64,000 nucleotides of DNA from Pseudomonas salomonii. Lineage in GTDB: Bacteria; Pseudomonadota; Gammaproteobacteria; Pseudomonadales; Pseudomonadaceae. Within the stretch, counting starts at the first letter, position 1. Each line of letters opens with the position of its first letter. The position numbers and the translations under genes are program-made. The DNA is taken from assembly GCF_900107155.1 (NCBI RefSeq), contig NZ_FNOX01000001.1:709233-773232 (forward strand), written 5' to 3'. Positions 43,210 to 56,597 of the stretch are shown piece after piece. Under the pieces are notes generated by a model. The model was given only the letters and a program-made list of their open reading frames with translations, ran no database searches and was not told where the DNA came from.

Positions 43210-44562
43210 ATGAGTGCGCTCTACATGATTGTCGGCACCCTGGTTGCTCTGGGTGTGCTGGTTACCTTCCACGAATTCGGCCACTTTTGGGTGGCGCGTC
43301 GTTGCGGCGTCAAGGTACTGCGCTTTTCCGTCGGTTTCGGCATGCCGTTGCTGCGTTGGCATGATCGGCGTGGCACCGAATTCGTGATTGCGGCCATTCC
43401 GCTGGGTGGCTACGTCAAGATGCTCGACGAGCGTGAAGGCGAAGTGCCCGCCGACCAGGTGGACCAGTCCTTCAATCGCAAGACCGTTCGTCAGCGTATC
43501 GCGATTGTGGCTGCCGGTCCGATCGCTAACTTCCTGTTGGCGATGGTGTTCTTCTGGGTCCTGGCCATGATGGGCAGCCAACAGGTGCGCCCGGTCATCG
43601 GCGCGGTCGAAGCGGATAGCATGGCGGCCAGGGCCGGCCTGGTCGCAGGGCAAGAAATTGTTTCCATTGATGGCGAGCCGACCACGGGTTGGGGCGCAGT
43701 CAATTTGCAGTTGGTACGCCGCATGGGTGAAAGCGGCACCATTAATGTGCTGGTGCGCGAACCGGATTCCACTGCCGAGACGCCTCGCGCTCTAACCCTG
43801 GACCATTGGCTCAAGGGGGCGGATGAGCCTGATCCGATCAAATCGTTGGGGATTCGGCCTTGGCGCCCGGCCTTGCCGCCGGTGCTGGCCGAGCTGGACC
43901 CGAAAGGCCCGGCGCAAGCCGCAGGTCTGAAAACCGGCGATCGCTTGCTGGCACTCGATGGCCAGGCGCTGGGCGACTGGCAGCAAGTGGTCGACCTGGT
44001 GCGTGTACGTCCTGATACCAAAATTGTGCTGAAAGTTGAGCGCGATGGTGCTCAAATCGACGTCCCTGTGACCCTGGCGGTACGTGGGGAAGCCAAGGCA
44101 GCCGGGGGTTATCTGGGTGCCGGGGTAAAAGGTGTCGACTGGCCGCCATCGATGGTACGGGAGGTCAGCTTCGGGCCGTTGGCCGCAATTGGCGAGGGTG
44201 CAAAACGCACTTGGACCATGAGTGTGCTGACCCTCGAATCGCTCAAGAAAATGTTGTTCGGCGAGCTCTCGGTAAAAAACTTGAGTGGACCGATAACCAT
44301 TGCTAAAGTGGCGGGCGCTTCTGCCCAGTCGGGTGTCGCGGATTTCCTGAATTTCCTGGCTTATCTGAGTATTAGCCTTGGAGTTCTGAATTTGTTGCCC
44401 ATTCCAGTATTGGATGGGGGGCATCTGTTGTTTTATCTGGTCGAGTGGGTGCGTGGTCGCCCCTTGTCGGATCGGGTGCAGGGTTGGGGGATACAGATCG
44501 GTATCAGTTTGGTGGTCGGAGTGATGTTGTTAGCTCTGGTCAACGATCTGGGACGACTGTAA
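43210..44562 (+). CDS. rseP: Site-2 zinc protease RseP
   Basis: Intramembrane S2P protease that cuts the anti-sigma factor (MucA/RseA) after DegS-type cleavage, releasing the envelope-stress sigma factor AlgU/RpoE. The 450-aa protein has the zinc site HEFGH (H21, E22, H25) in the first helix. Two PDZ domains are visible (about 115-190 and 215-300, with GPAQAAGLKTGDRLLALDGQ). The second metal motif is PIPVLDGGHLLFY near the C-terminus. In Pseudomonas this protein (MucP) also influences alginate. It lies upstream of bamA, past a hairpin. Confidence 0.97.
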   Translation: MSALYMIVGTLVALGVLVTFHEFGHFWVARRCGVKVLRFSVGFGMPLLRWHDRRGTEFVIAAIPLGGYVKMLDEREGEVPADQVDQSFNRKTVRQRIAIVAAGPIANFLLAMVFFWVLAMMGSQQVRPVIGAVEADSMAARAGLVAGQEIVSIDGEPTTGWGAVNLQLVRRMGESGTINVLVREPDSTAETPRALTLDHWLKGADEPDPIKSLGIRPWRPALPPVLAELDPKGPAQAAGLKTGDRLLALDGQALGDWQQVVDLVRVRPDTKIVLKVERDGAQIDVPVTLAVRGEAKAAGGYLGAGVKGVDWPPSMVREVSFGPLAAIGEGAKRTWTMSVLTLESLKKMLFGELSVKNLSGPITIAKVAGASAQSGVADFLNFLAYLSISLGVLNLLPIPVLDGGHLLFYLVEWVRGRPLSDRVQGWGIQIGISLVVGVMLLALVNDLGRL

Positions 44563-44582
44563 CGCTTCGCTGAATTGCGAAT

Positions 44583-44611
44583 CTGCCGCATTTTGCGGCA
44601 GTTTGTTTATT
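44583..44611 (+). terminator. Hairpin between rseP and bamA
   Basis: CTGCCGCA (44583-44590) pairs with TGCGGCAG (44594-44601) across TTT, followed by TTTGTTTAT. This would be an efficient terminator, implying that bamA also has its own promoter or that read-through is partial. Confidence 0.75.
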
Positions 44612-44636
44612 GCCAGTTGGAATAAGAAAGGACTTC

Positions 44637-47027
44637 ATGAAACGTCTGCTGCTAACTGCGGTTCTCACCGTATTGATGATCGCCGAAGTTCACGCCGAGT
44701 CCTTCACTATCTCCGATATTCGCGTCAACGGCCTCCAGCGGGTTTCCGCCGGTAGCGTCTTTGGTGCCTTGCCGTTGAACGTCGGGGAACAGGCGGATGA
44801 TCGTCGCCTGGTGGAATCCACTCGTGCGCTGTTCAAAACCGGGTTCTTTCAAGATATCCAACTGGGTCGCGAAGGTAACGTCCTGGTCATCACCGTCGTT
44901 GAGCGACCTTCCGTCGCCAGTATCGAGATCGAGGGTAACAAGGCGATCTCCACTGAAGACTTGATGAAGGGTCTCAAGCAATCCGGCCTGGCCGAAGGCG
45001 AGATCTTCCAGCGCGCCACCCTCGAGGGTGTGCGTAACGAACTGCAACGTCAGTACGTCGCCCAGGGTCGCTACTCCGCGTCCGTGGAAACCGAAGTGAT
45101 CCCGCAGCCTCGTAACCGTGTTGGCCTCAAGGTCAAGATCAACGAAGGCACCGTGGCGGCCATCCAGCACATCAACGTGGTGGGTAACACCAAGTTTGCT
45201 GATGACGACCTGATCGACCTGTTCGAACTCAAGACCACCAACTGGCTGTCGTTCTTCAAGAACGATGACAAGTACGCCCGTGAAAAACTCTCCGGTGACC
45301 TGGAACGTCTGCGTTCCTACTACCTGGACCGTGGCTATATCAACATGGATATCGCTTCGACCCAGGTGTCCATCACCCCGGACAAAAAACACGTCTACAT
45401 CACCGTCAACGTCAACGAGGGTGAGAAATACACCGTGCGTGACGTCAAGCTCAGCGGCGACCTGAAAGTCCCTGAAGACCAGGTGAAGTCGCTGTTGCTG
45501 GTGCAGAAAGACCAGGTGTTCTCGCGCAAGCTGATGACCACCACGTCCGAACTGATCACCCGTCGCCTGGGTAACGAAGGCTATACCTTTGCCAACGTCA
45601 ACGGCGTGCCGACCCCGCACGATGAAGACCACACCGTGGACATCACCTTCGTTGTCGACCCTGGCAAGCGTGCTTACGTGAACCGCATCAACTTCCGTGG
45701 CAACACCAAGTCTGCGGACGAAGTGCTGCGCCGCGAGATGCGTCAGATGGAAGGTGGCTGGGCGTCGACTTACCTGATCGACCAGTCCAAGACCCGTCTT
45801 GAGCGCCTGGGCTTCTTTAAGGAAGTCAACGTCGAAACCCCGGCCGTACCGGGTGTGGATGACCAGGTTGACGTGAACTACGCCGTTGAAGAACAAGCGT
45901 CGGGCTCGATCACCGCCAGCGTCGGTTTTGCACAGAGTGCCGGTCTGATCCTCGGTGGTTCGATCACCCAGAACAACTTCCTCGGTACCGGTAACAAGGT
46001 CTCCATCGGCCTGACCCGAAGCGAATACCAGAGCCGCTATAACTTCGGTTATGTCGATCCCTACTGGACAGCTGACGGTGTGAGCCTTGGCTACAACGCC
46101 TTCTACCGCACCACCGACTACAAAGACCTTAACGTTGACGTTGCCAGCTACGCGATCGACAGCCTCGGCGCCGGTGTCAACATCGGTTACCCGATCAGCG
46201 AGACTTCGCGTCTGACCTTCGGTTTTACTGCGCAACAGGACAAAATCAAGACTGGTGTGTACACCACGGACGAGATTTTCGACTTCGTGCGTCGTGAAGG
46301 TGACCAGTTCCTGAACTTCAAGGCGTCGGTTGGCTGGTCGGAATCGACCCTGAACAAAGGTGTATTGGCGACCCGTGGCCATTCCCAAAGCCTGACTGCT
46401 GAAGCCACTACGCCGGGCAGCGACCTGTCGTTCTTCAAACTCGACTACCGTGGCCAGTTGTTCCAGCCCCTGAGCGACAACTACACCGTGCGCCTGCACA
46501 CCGAACTGGGTTATGGCGACGGTTATGGTTCGACCAGTGGTCTGCCGTTCTATGAGAACTACTATGCAGGTGGTTTCAACTCGGTTCGTGGCTTCAAGGA
46601 CAGCACCTTGGGCCCGCGCGGTACGCCGAGTCGTGGTCAAGCGGTAACCGGTAACCAAGGCACGCTCCCTGATTCCAACAATGACGCTCTGGCATTCGGT
46701 GGTAACGTACTGATCCAGGGTGGTGCTGAACTTCTGTTCCCACTGCCATTCGTCAAAGATCAGCGTTCGCTGCGTACTTCGGTTTTCTGGGACGTGGGTA
46801 ACGTGTTCGACTCCAAGTGCCAGCAGGTCAACAACCCGGCTCCTGGTTCTGTGTCCCAGACCCAGTGCAACGACGTCAGCCTGAGCAACCTCGCCAGCTC
46901 CGTTGGTGTGGGTGTGACGTGGGTGACCGCACTTGGCCCATTGAGCTTTGCTTTGGCCATGCCGATCAAGAAACCGGATAACGCTGAAACCCAGATTTTC
47001 CAATTCTCCCTCGGCCAGACGTTCTAA
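44637..47027 (+). CDS. bamA: Outer-membrane protein assembly factor BamA
   Basis: BamA is the Omp85 core of the BAM complex that inserts outer-membrane beta-barrels. The 796-aa precursor has a Sec signal ending VHA with cleavage after residue 20. Five POTRA domains follow (about 21-420; the first starts FTISDIRVNGLQRVSAGSVF), then a 16-strand barrel. GGFNSVRGFKDSTLGPRG is the conserved VRGF loop-6 element. The last strand ends FSLGQTF, the C-terminal aromatic beta-signal. ATG 44637 is chosen after AAGAAAGGA. skp follows. Confidence 0.98.
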   Translation: MKRLLLTAVLTVLMIAEVHAESFTISDIRVNGLQRVSAGSVFGALPLNVGEQADDRRLVESTRALFKTGFFQDIQLGREGNVLVITVVERPSVASIEIEGNKAISTEDLMKGLKQSGLAEGEIFQRATLEGVRNELQRQYVAQGRYSASVETEVIPQPRNRVGLKVKINEGTVAAIQHINVVGNTKFADDDLIDLFELKTTNWLSFFKNDDKYAREKLSGDLERLRSYYLDRGYINMDIASTQVSITPDKKHVYITVNVNEGEKYTVRDVKLSGDLKVPEDQVKSLLLVQKDQVFSRKLMTTTSELITRRLGNEGYTFANVNGVPTPHDEDHTVDITFVVDPGKRAYVNRINFRGNTKSADEVLRREMRQMEGGWASTYLIDQSKTRLERLGFFKEVNVETPAVPGVDDQVDVNYAVEEQASGSITASVGFAQSAGLILGGSITQNNFLGTGNKVSIGLTRSEYQSRYNFGYVDPYWTADGVSLGYNAFYRTTDYKDLNVDVASYAIDSLGAGVNIGYPISETSRLTFGFTAQQDKIKTGVYTTDEIFDFVRREGDQFLNFKASVGWSESTLNKGVLATRGHSQSLTAEATTPGSDLSFFKLDYRGQLFQPLSDNYTVRLHTELGYGDGYGSTSGLPFYENYYAGGFNSVRGFKDSTLGPRGTPSRGQAVTGNQGTLPDSNNDALAFGGNVLIQGGAELLFPLPFVKDQRSLRTSVFWDVGNVFDSKCQQVNNPAPGSVSQTQCNDVSLSNLASSVGVGVTWVTALGPLSFALAMPIKKPDNAETQIFQFSLGQTF

Positions 47028-47072
47028 GCGTCTGACCCAAGATAACGACAACGGATTCTGTAGGAGTACATC

Positions 47073-47576
47073 GTGCGTAAGTTGACTCAATTGGTTCTGC
47101 TGGCCACCGTGCTGGTAACCACACCGGCCTTCGCCGAAATGAAAATCGCCGTCCTGAACTATCAGATGGCCCTGCTGGAATCCGACGCGGCCAAGCGTTA
47201 CGCCGTGGATGCCGAGAAGAAGTTCGGTCCGCAACTGACCAAGCTCAAGACGCTGGAAAGCAGTGCCAAGGGTATCCAGGATCGTCTGGTAGCCGGTGGC
47301 GACAAAATGCAGCAAGGCGAGCGTGAGCGTCTGGAGCTTGAGTTCAAGCAAAAGGCCCGCGACTACCAGTTCCAATCCAAGGAGCTGAACGAAGCCAAAG
47401 CCGTTGCTGACCGTGAAATGCTCAAGCAGCTCAAGCCTAAGCTCGACAGCGCTGTGGAAGAAGTCATCAAGAAAGGTGCCTTTGACCTGGTGTTCGAGCG
47501 CGGCGCCGTGATTGACGTCAAGCCTCAATACGACATCACCCGCCAGGTGATCGAGCGCATGAACCAGCTGAAGTAA
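47073..47576 (+). CDS. skp: Periplasmic OMP chaperone Skp/OmpH
   Basis: Skp trimers hold unfolded outer-membrane proteins in the periplasm for BamA. The 167-aa precursor has the signal MRKLTQLVLLATVLVTTPAFA (cleavage after about residue 21). The mature protein is mostly long alpha-helical coiled coil (QQGERERLELEFKQKARDYQ) between short strands. The start is GTG with TAGGAG upstream. The gene order bamA-skp-lpxD is conserved. Confidence 0.95.
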   Translation: MRKLTQLVLLATVLVTTPAFAEMKIAVLNYQMALLESDAAKRYAVDAEKKFGPQLTKLKTLESSAKGIQDRLVAGGDKMQQGERERLELEFKQKARDYQFQSKELNEAKAVADREMLKQLKPKLDSAVEEVIKKGAFDLVFERGAVIDVKPQYDITRQVIERMNQLK

Positions 47577-47579
47577 GCC

Positions 47580-48635
47580 ATGACCGCGACTATCAAGCTC
47601 GGCGAGTTGGCCGAGTTCCTGGGGGCCACCTTGCGTGGCTCCAAGGAGAAAGAAATCACTGGGCTAGCCACCTTGCAGGAGGCTGGCCCAGCTCAGTTGA
47701 GCTTCCTCGCAAATCCCCAATACCGTAAATACCTGGTCGACAGCCAAGCCGCAGCCGTGTTGCTGAAGGCCGCTGACGCCGAAGGGTTTGCCGGGGATGC
47801 GCTGGTGGTTGCCGACCCTTACCTGGCGTATGCCCGGGCGTCGCACCTGTTCGATCCAAAACCCAAGGCGGCGGCTGGTATACATCCTTCGGCCGTGATT
47901 GCCGATGATGCCCAGGTTGATCCTGCGGCCAGCATTGGTGCGTTTGCGGTGATCGAGAGTGGTGCGCGCATTGCTGCCGGCGTCACGGTGGGTGCTCATT
48001 GCTTTATCGGTGCGCGCTGTGAAATCGGCGCCGATGGTTGGCTGGCACCGCGGGTTACCCTGTACCACGACGTGCGTATTGGTGCGCGGGTGGTGATTCA
48101 GTCGGGCGCCGTGATCGGTGGTGAAGGTTTCGGTTTTGCCAACGCCAAAGGCATCTGGCACAAAATTGCCCAGGTCGGCGGCGTATTGATCGGCGATGAC
48201 GTGGAAATCGGTGTCAACACCGCTGTGGATCGCGGGGCCTTGGCCGATACCGTGCTCGGTAACGGCGTGAAGCTCGACAACCAGATCCAGATCGCCCACA
48301 ACGTGCAGATTGGCGATCACACCGCCATGGCGGCCTGTGTAGGCATCTCCGGCAGTACCAAGATCGGCAAGCATTGCATGCTCGCCGGTGGCGTAGGCCT
48401 GGTGGGTCATATTGAAGTTTGCGACAACGTCTTCATCACCGGCATGACCATGGTGACCCACTCGATTACCGAGCCGGGTTCCTATTCTTCCGGTACGGCC
48501 ATGCAGCCGGCGGCTGAATGGCGCAAAAGTGCGGCACGTTTGCGCAAGATCGACGACATGGCCCGACGCCTCAAGCAGGTCGAAAAGCGTGTCGAGGACG
48601 TGACCCCTGGCGGTAATGCTTCATCAGAAGGCTGA
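47580..48635 (+). CDS. lpxD: UDP-3-O-(3-hydroxyacyl)glucosamine N-acyltransferase
   Basis: Third step of lipid A synthesis: transfers a 3-hydroxyacyl chain from ACP to the glucosamine amine. The 351-aa protein has an N-terminal uridine-binding domain ([14 protein letters not shown]). A left-handed beta-helix of hexapeptides follows (about 105-300), with the catalytic His region [20 protein letters not shown], and then a C-terminal helix. It is three bases after skp. Confidence 0.97.
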   Translation: MTATIKLGELAEFLGATLRGSKEKEITGLATLQEAGPAQLSFLANPQYRKYLVDSQAAAVLLKAADAEGFAGDALVVADPYLAYARASHLFDPKPKAAAGIHPSAVIADDAQVDPAASIGAFAVIESGARIAAGVTVGAHCFIGARCEIGADGWLAPRVTLYHDVRIGARVVIQSGAVIGGEGFGFANAKGIWHKIAQVGGVLIGDDVEIGVNTAVDRGALADTVLGNGVKLDNQIQIAHNVQIGDHTAMAACVGISGSTKIGKHCMLAGGVGLVGHIEVCDNVFITGMTMVTHSITEPGSYSSGTAMQPAAEWRKSAARLRKIDDMARRLKQVEKRVEDVTPGGNASSEG

Positions 48636-48746
48636 TACCATTTCCATATCAAGTGTGCACAGCCGCTAGACTGCCTCCTTGATTTGCTAGCGGGGCGTGC
48701 GTTTAGTTCGCCCGCCCCCAATCTTTATTACAGGCTTCCCCCCGAA

Positions 48747-49187
48747 ATGATGGACATCAACGAGATTCGCGAATACCTGCCTCACCGTTACCCGTTCCTG
48801 CTGGTGGACCGAGTAGTGGACCTCAACGTCGAGGAAAAGCGCATTCGTGCCTACAAGAATGTCAGCATCAACGAACCGTTCTTCAATGGTCACTTCCCCG
48901 CGCATCCCATCATGCCGGGCGTGCTGATCATCGAGGCGATGGCCCAGGCTGCCGGTATCCTTGGTTTCAAAATGCTCGACCTCAAGCCTGCCGACGGGAC
49001 GCTTTACTATTTCGTGGGCTCCGACAAATTGCGCTTTCGCAACCCGGTCACCCCGGGTGACCAGTTGATCCTGGAAGCCAAGTTCATCAGCTGCAAGCGC
49101 CAGATCTGGAAGTTCGAATGCCAGGCTTCGGTGGACGGCAAGCCGGTGTGCTCCGCCGAGATCATCTGCGCGGAACGCAAACTATGA
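48747..49187 (+). CDS. fabZ: 3-hydroxyacyl-ACP dehydratase FabZ
   Basis: Hot-dog-fold dehydratase of fatty-acid elongation, set among lipid A genes because both use 3-hydroxyacyl-ACP. The 146-aa protein begins [20 protein letters not shown]. The active-site His49 and Glu63 lie in [20 protein letters not shown]. The first of two adjacent ATGs (48747) gives the 146-residue length known for PAO1. The stop overlaps lpxA by four bases. Confidence 0.97.
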
Positions 49188-49960
49188 GTTTGATTGACCC
49201 TCGCGCAATCATCGATCCGTCGGCCGTTCTGGCCGCCGACGTTGAGGTCGGCCCCTGGTCGATCGTCGGCGCAGGTGTTGAAATCGGCGAGGGGACTGTC
49301 ATCGGGCCACACGTGATCCTCAAAGGTCCGACCCGCATTGGCAAACACAATCGCATCTACCAGTTTTCCTCGGTAGGCGAAGACACCCCGGACATGAAGT
49401 ACAAGGGTGAAGAGACACGCCTGGTAATCGGTGATCACAACATCATCCGTGAAGGTGTGACCATTCACCGGGGCACTGTGCAGGATCGTGCCGAAACCAC
49501 CTTGGGTGACCACAATTTGATCATGGCCTATGCGCATATCGGCCATGACAGTGTGATCGGCAACCATTGCATCCTGGTCAACAACACGGCGCTGGCCGGC
49601 CATGTGCACGTTGACGATTGGGCGATCCTGTCCGGCTTCACCCTGGTTCACCAGTATTGCCATATCGGCGCCCACAGCTTTTCCGGCATGGGCACCGCGA
49701 TCGGCAAGGATGTTCCTGCATTTGTCACGGTGTTCGGCAACCCTGCCGAAGCCCGCAGCATGAACTTCGAAGGCATGCGCCGTCGTGGTTTCAGCGAAGA
49801 TGCGATTCACGCCCTGCGCCGCGCCTATAAGACGGTTTACCGTCAGGGGCTGACGGTTGAACAGGCCCTGACTGAACTGACCGAGCCGGCAGCGTTGTTC
49901 CCGGAAGTTGCGGTGTTCCGTGACTCTATCCAGGCATCGACCCGCGGCATCACCCGCTGA
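49184..49960 (+). CDS. lpxA: UDP-N-acetylglucosamine acyltransferase
   Basis: First step of lipid A synthesis: O-acylation of UDP-GlcNAc from 3-hydroxyacyl-ACP. The 258-aa protein is a hexapeptide beta-helix with a helical C-terminus. The catalytic histidine is H121 in [15 protein letters not shown]169 ([15 protein letters not shown]) corresponds to the residue that limits P. aeruginosa LpxA to C10 chains, against Gly173 in the C14-specific E. coli enzyme, so a 3-OH-C10 primary chain is predicted. It overlaps fabZ. Confidence 0.97.
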
Positions 49961-49962
49961 TC

Positions 49963-51102
49963 ATGGCTAATCTGCGAATCGCGCTGGTGGCCGGTGAAGC
50001 TTCCGGCGATATTCTGGGCGCTGGCCTGATGCGGGCACTCAAGGCCCAGCATCCTGCAGTGGAGTTTATCGGTGTGGGCGGCCCGCTAATGCAGGCCGAA
50101 GGTCTGACCTCCTACTTTCCCATGGAGCGCCTGTCGGTCATGGGGCTGGTGGAGGTGCTGGGCCGCCTGCGTGAGTTGCTGGCGCGCCGCAAGCTGCTGA
50201 TTCAAACCCTGATCGAAGAAAAGCCCGACGTCTTTATTGGCATCGATGCGCCGGACTTCACCCTCAATATCGAGCTCAAGTTGCGTCAGGCCGGCATCAA
50301 GACCGTGCATTACGTCAGCCCGTCCGTATGGGCGTGGCGGCAGAAGCGCGTGCTGAAGATCCGTGAGGGTTGCGACTTGATGCTGACCTTGCTGCCGTTC
50401 GAGGCCAGGTTTTACGAAGAGAAGGGCGTGCCGGTGCGGTTTGTCGGGCATACCTTGGCCGACACTATCCCACTGCAAGCTGATCGCGCCGCCGCGCGTG
50501 CCGAGCTGGGCTTGCCCGACGGTCCGCTGGTGGCACTGATGCCGGGCAGTCGTGGCGGTGAAGTCGGGCGTCTGGCCAGTGTGTTTTTCGAGGCTGCCGA
50601 ACGCCTGCAAGCCTTGAAGCCAGGCGTGCGTTTCGTGTTGCCTTGCGCCAGCCCGCAACGGCGTGCACAAATCGAGACGTTGCTCGAAGGCCGCACTCTG
50701 CCGTTGACCTTGCTCGACGGCCAGTCGCACCTGGCACTTGCCGCTTGTGATGCGGTACTGATTGCCTCGGGCACCGCGACCCTGGAGGCGCTGCTGTACA
50801 AGCGCCCAATGGTGGTGGCTTATCGCCTGGCGCCGCTGACATTCTGGATTCTCAAGCGCATGGTCAAGAGCCCTTACATCTCCTTGCCTAACCTGCTGGC
50901 CCAACGCCTGCTGGTGCCGGAGTTGTTGCAGGACGATGCGACGCCCGAAGCCCTGGCACAAACCCTACTACCCTTGATCGACGGCGGCGAAGAGCAGACC
51001 CGTGGTTTTGACGACATCCACCGCACCCTGCGGCGTGATGCATCGAACCAGGCGGCCGATGCCGTATTGACCTTGATCGGGCAAAAACAGGACGCTTTAT
51101 GA
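49963..51102 (+). CDS. lpxB: Lipid-A-disaccharide synthase
   Basis: Glycosyltransferase (GT19) joining UDP-diacylglucosamine and lipid X into the lipid A disaccharide at the inner membrane surface. The 379-aa protein has [58 protein letters not shown] and [20 protein letters not shown]. It is two bases after lpxA and overlaps rnhB by four. Confidence 0.97.
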   Translation: MANLRIALVAGEASGDILGAGLMRALKAQHPAVEFIGVGGPLMQAEGLTSYFPMERLSVMGLVEVLGRLRELLARRKLLIQTLIEEKPDVFIGIDAPDFTLNIELKLRQAGIKTVHYVSPSVWAWRQKRVLKIREGCDLMLTLLPFEARFYEEKGVPVRFVGHTLADTIPLQADRAAARAELGLPDGPLVALMPGSRGGEVGRLASVFFEAAERLQALKPGVRFVLPCASPQRRAQIETLLEGRTLPLTLLDGQSHLALAACDAVLIASGTATLEALLYKRPMVVAYRLAPLTFWILKRMVKSPYISLPNLLAQRLLVPELLQDDATPEALAQTLLPLIDGGEEQTRGFDDIHRTLRRDASNQAADAVLTLIGQKQDAL

Positions 51103-51731
51103 CCACGCAAATGGGCCTGGATTTCAGTCTGGTCGCACACGCCGACGCACTGGTCGCCGGTGTGGATGAAGTAGGGCGCGGCCCGTTGTGTGGCGCGGTG
51201 GTGACGGCGGCGGTGATCCTCGACCCAAATCGCCCGATCCTCGGTCTCAATGACTCGAAAAAACTCACCGAAGCACGCCGTGAAAAGCTCTACGACGAGA
51301 TCTGCGAAAAAGCGTTGAGCTGGCACATCGCCCGGGCTGAAGTCGAAGAGATCGATGAACTGAACATCCTTCACGCGACCATGCTGGCCATGCAGCGCGC
51401 CGTCGAAGGGCTGCACATCACGCCGAAAATGGCGATGATCGACGGCAACCGCTGCCCCAAACTGGCGATGCCTTCAGAGGCCGTGGTCAAGGGCGATAGC
51501 AAGGTTCCGGCGATTGCCGCCGCCTCGATCCTGGCCAAGGTCAGCCGCGACCGCGAAATGGCGGCGTTCGAATTGATCTATCCGGGTTATGGCATCGGTG
51601 GTCATAAAGGCTACCCGACGCCCGTTCATCTGGAAGCCCTGACTCGCCTGGGCCCGACGCCGATCCACCGTCGCTCGTTCGCCCCGGTCCGCCAGGCTTA
51701 CGAGGCGCGCGAGAGCCTGATCGGGGTTTAG
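51099..51731 (+). CDS. rnhB: Ribonuclease HII
   Basis: Type 2 RNase H that nicks 5' of ribonucleotides in DNA and starts ribonucleotide excision repair. The 210-aa protein has [15 protein letters not shown] (D23, E24), the third acidic residue region AMIDGNRC, and [20 protein letters not shown]. It is translationally coupled to lpxB and ends at a hairpin before dnaE. Confidence 0.96.
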   Translation: MTTQMGLDFSLVAHADALVAGVDEVGRGPLCGAVVTAAVILDPNRPILGLNDSKKLTEARREKLYDEICEKALSWHIARAEVEEIDELNILHATMLAMQRAVEGLHITPKMAMIDGNRCPKLAMPSEAVVKGDSKVPAIAAASILAKVSRDREMAAFELIYPGYGIGGHKGYPTPVHLEALTRLGPTPIHRRSFAPVRQAYEARESLIGV

Positions 51732-51752
51732 TCGCGAGGCTGATGTTTTGCT

Positions 51753-51787
51753 CAAGGCCCGGTACAATCCCGGGCCTTGTTGTTTCT
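51753..51787 (+). terminator. Rho-independent terminator before dnaE
   Basis: CAAGGCCCGG (51753-51762) and CCGGGCCTTG (51770-51779) form a 10-bp stem with a 7-nt loop followed by TTGTTTCT. It ends the lpxB-rnhB transcript 21 nt past rnhB. Confidence 0.8.
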
Positions 51788-51808
51788 AAGTTTTTAGACA
51801 GGATCACT

Positions 51809-55330
<3,522 letters not shown>

Positions 55331-55459
55331 CGGTCAGATAAGTCTGATCTCGGCTGAACATTTAATCTCGACCTAAACGCGCCTCTCCCTTAAGGTAGGG
55401 CGCGAATAGACAACCGGCTGGCCAGGCACTCCCTGGCCGTCGACCCAAGACGGACGCTT

Positions 55460-56407
55460 ATGAACCCGAATTTTCTTGATTTCGAACAGCCGATCGCTGA
55501 CCTGCAAGCCAAGATTGAAGAACTGCGCCTGGTCGGCAATGACAATTCGCTGAATATCGGCGATGAGATCGCTCGCCTGCAAGACAAGAGCAGCTCGCTC
55601 ACCGAAGACATCTTCGGCAAGCTGACCAGCTGGCAGATCGCGCGCCTGGCCCGCCACCCGCGCCGTCCGTACACCCTGGACTACATTCAGCACATTTTCA
55701 CCGAGTTCGACGAGCTGCATGGCGACCGCCACTTCTCTGACGACGCAGCCATCGTGGGCGGTATCGCTCGCCTGGACGACCAGCCAGTGATGGTGATCGG
55801 TCACCAGAAAGGCCGTGAAGTGCGTGAAAAGGTGCGTCGCAACTTCGGCATGCCGCGCCCGGAAGGCTACCGCAAGGCCTGCCGCCTGATGGAAATGGCC
55901 GAACGCTTCAAGATGCCGATCCTGACCTTCATCGACACCCCGGGTGCCTACCCGGGTATCGACGCCGAAGAGCGCAACCAGAGCGAAGCGATTGCCTGGA
56001 ACCTGCGTGTGATGTCCCGCTTGAAAACCCCGATCATCGCCACCGTGATTGGTGAAGGTGGTTCCGGCGGTGCGCTGGCCATTGGCGTCTGCGACCAACT
56101 GAACATGCTGCAATATTCGACCTACGCGGTGATTTCGCCGGAAGGTTGCGCCTCGATTCTGTGGAAAACCGCCGAAAAAGCCCCGGACGCTGCCGAAGCC
56201 ATGGGTATCACCGCCGATCGCCTCAAAGGCCTGGGCATCGTGGATAAGGTTATCGCCGAGCCATTGGGCGGCGCCCATCGCGACCCGGCTGCCGCTGCTG
56301 CGACTATCCGTGCCGAGCTGGGTTCGCAACTGGCGATGCTCAAGAAGCTGGACAATGAAGCGCTGCTCAAGCGTCGTTATGAGCGCCTGATGAGCTACGG
56401 CCTCTAA
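55460..56407 (+). CDS. accA: Acetyl-CoA carboxylase carboxyltransferase subunit alpha
   Basis: With AccD it transfers carboxyl from carboxybiotin to acetyl-CoA, giving malonyl-CoA for fatty acids. The 315-aa crotonase-fold protein has [60 protein letters not shown] and [20 protein letters not shown]. Its length is typical. dnaE-accA-tilS order is conserved in pseudomonads. A nested REP structure follows. Confidence 0.98.
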   Translation: MNPNFLDFEQPIADLQAKIEELRLVGNDNSLNIGDEIARLQDKSSSLTEDIFGKLTSWQIARLARHPRRPYTLDYIQHIFTEFDELHGDRHFSDDAAIVGGIARLDDQPVMVIGHQKGREVREKVRRNFGMPRPEGYRKACRLMEMAERFKMPILTFIDTPGAYPGIDAEERNQSEAIAWNLRVMSRLKTPIIATVIGEGGSGGALAIGVCDQLNMLQYSTYAVISPEGCASILWKTAEKAPDAAEAMGITADRLKGLGIVDKVIAEPLGGAHRDPAAAAATIRAELGSQLAMLKKLDNEALLKRRYERLMSYGL

Positions 56408-56424
56408 GTCGACGCAGTACCCAA

Positions 56425-56544
56425 TGTGGGAGCTGGCTTATGTGGGAGCTGGCTTGCCTGCGATAGCATCAACTCGGTGTAACAGATAAACCGAGTTGTC
56501 TGCATCGCGGGCAAGCCCGGCTCCCACACAAGCCCGCTCCCACA
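56425..56544. repeat. Nested REPIN: one palindrome inserted in another
   Basis: An outer half-unit TGTGGGAGCTGGCTT (56425-56439) and an outer inverted half AAGCCCGCTCCCACA (56530-56544) enclose a complete REPIN from 56441 (TGTGGGAGCTGGCTTGCCTG) to 56528 (its inverted copy). The outer halves lack the rest of the unit. It is between accA and tilS. Confidence 0.85.
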
Positions 56545-56597
56545 TTTGCTTTGTGTATGCTGGGTTATCGCTTTCCAGATTGATGGCGTACTTTGCT

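Noticed and set aside
44652..47528. Minus-strand open frame of 958 codons opposite bamA and skp
   Set aside because: bamA and skp on the plus strand are certain. The antisense frame is open only because of codon bias in a high-G+C, highly expressed gene; it has no ribosome site or recognisable protein.
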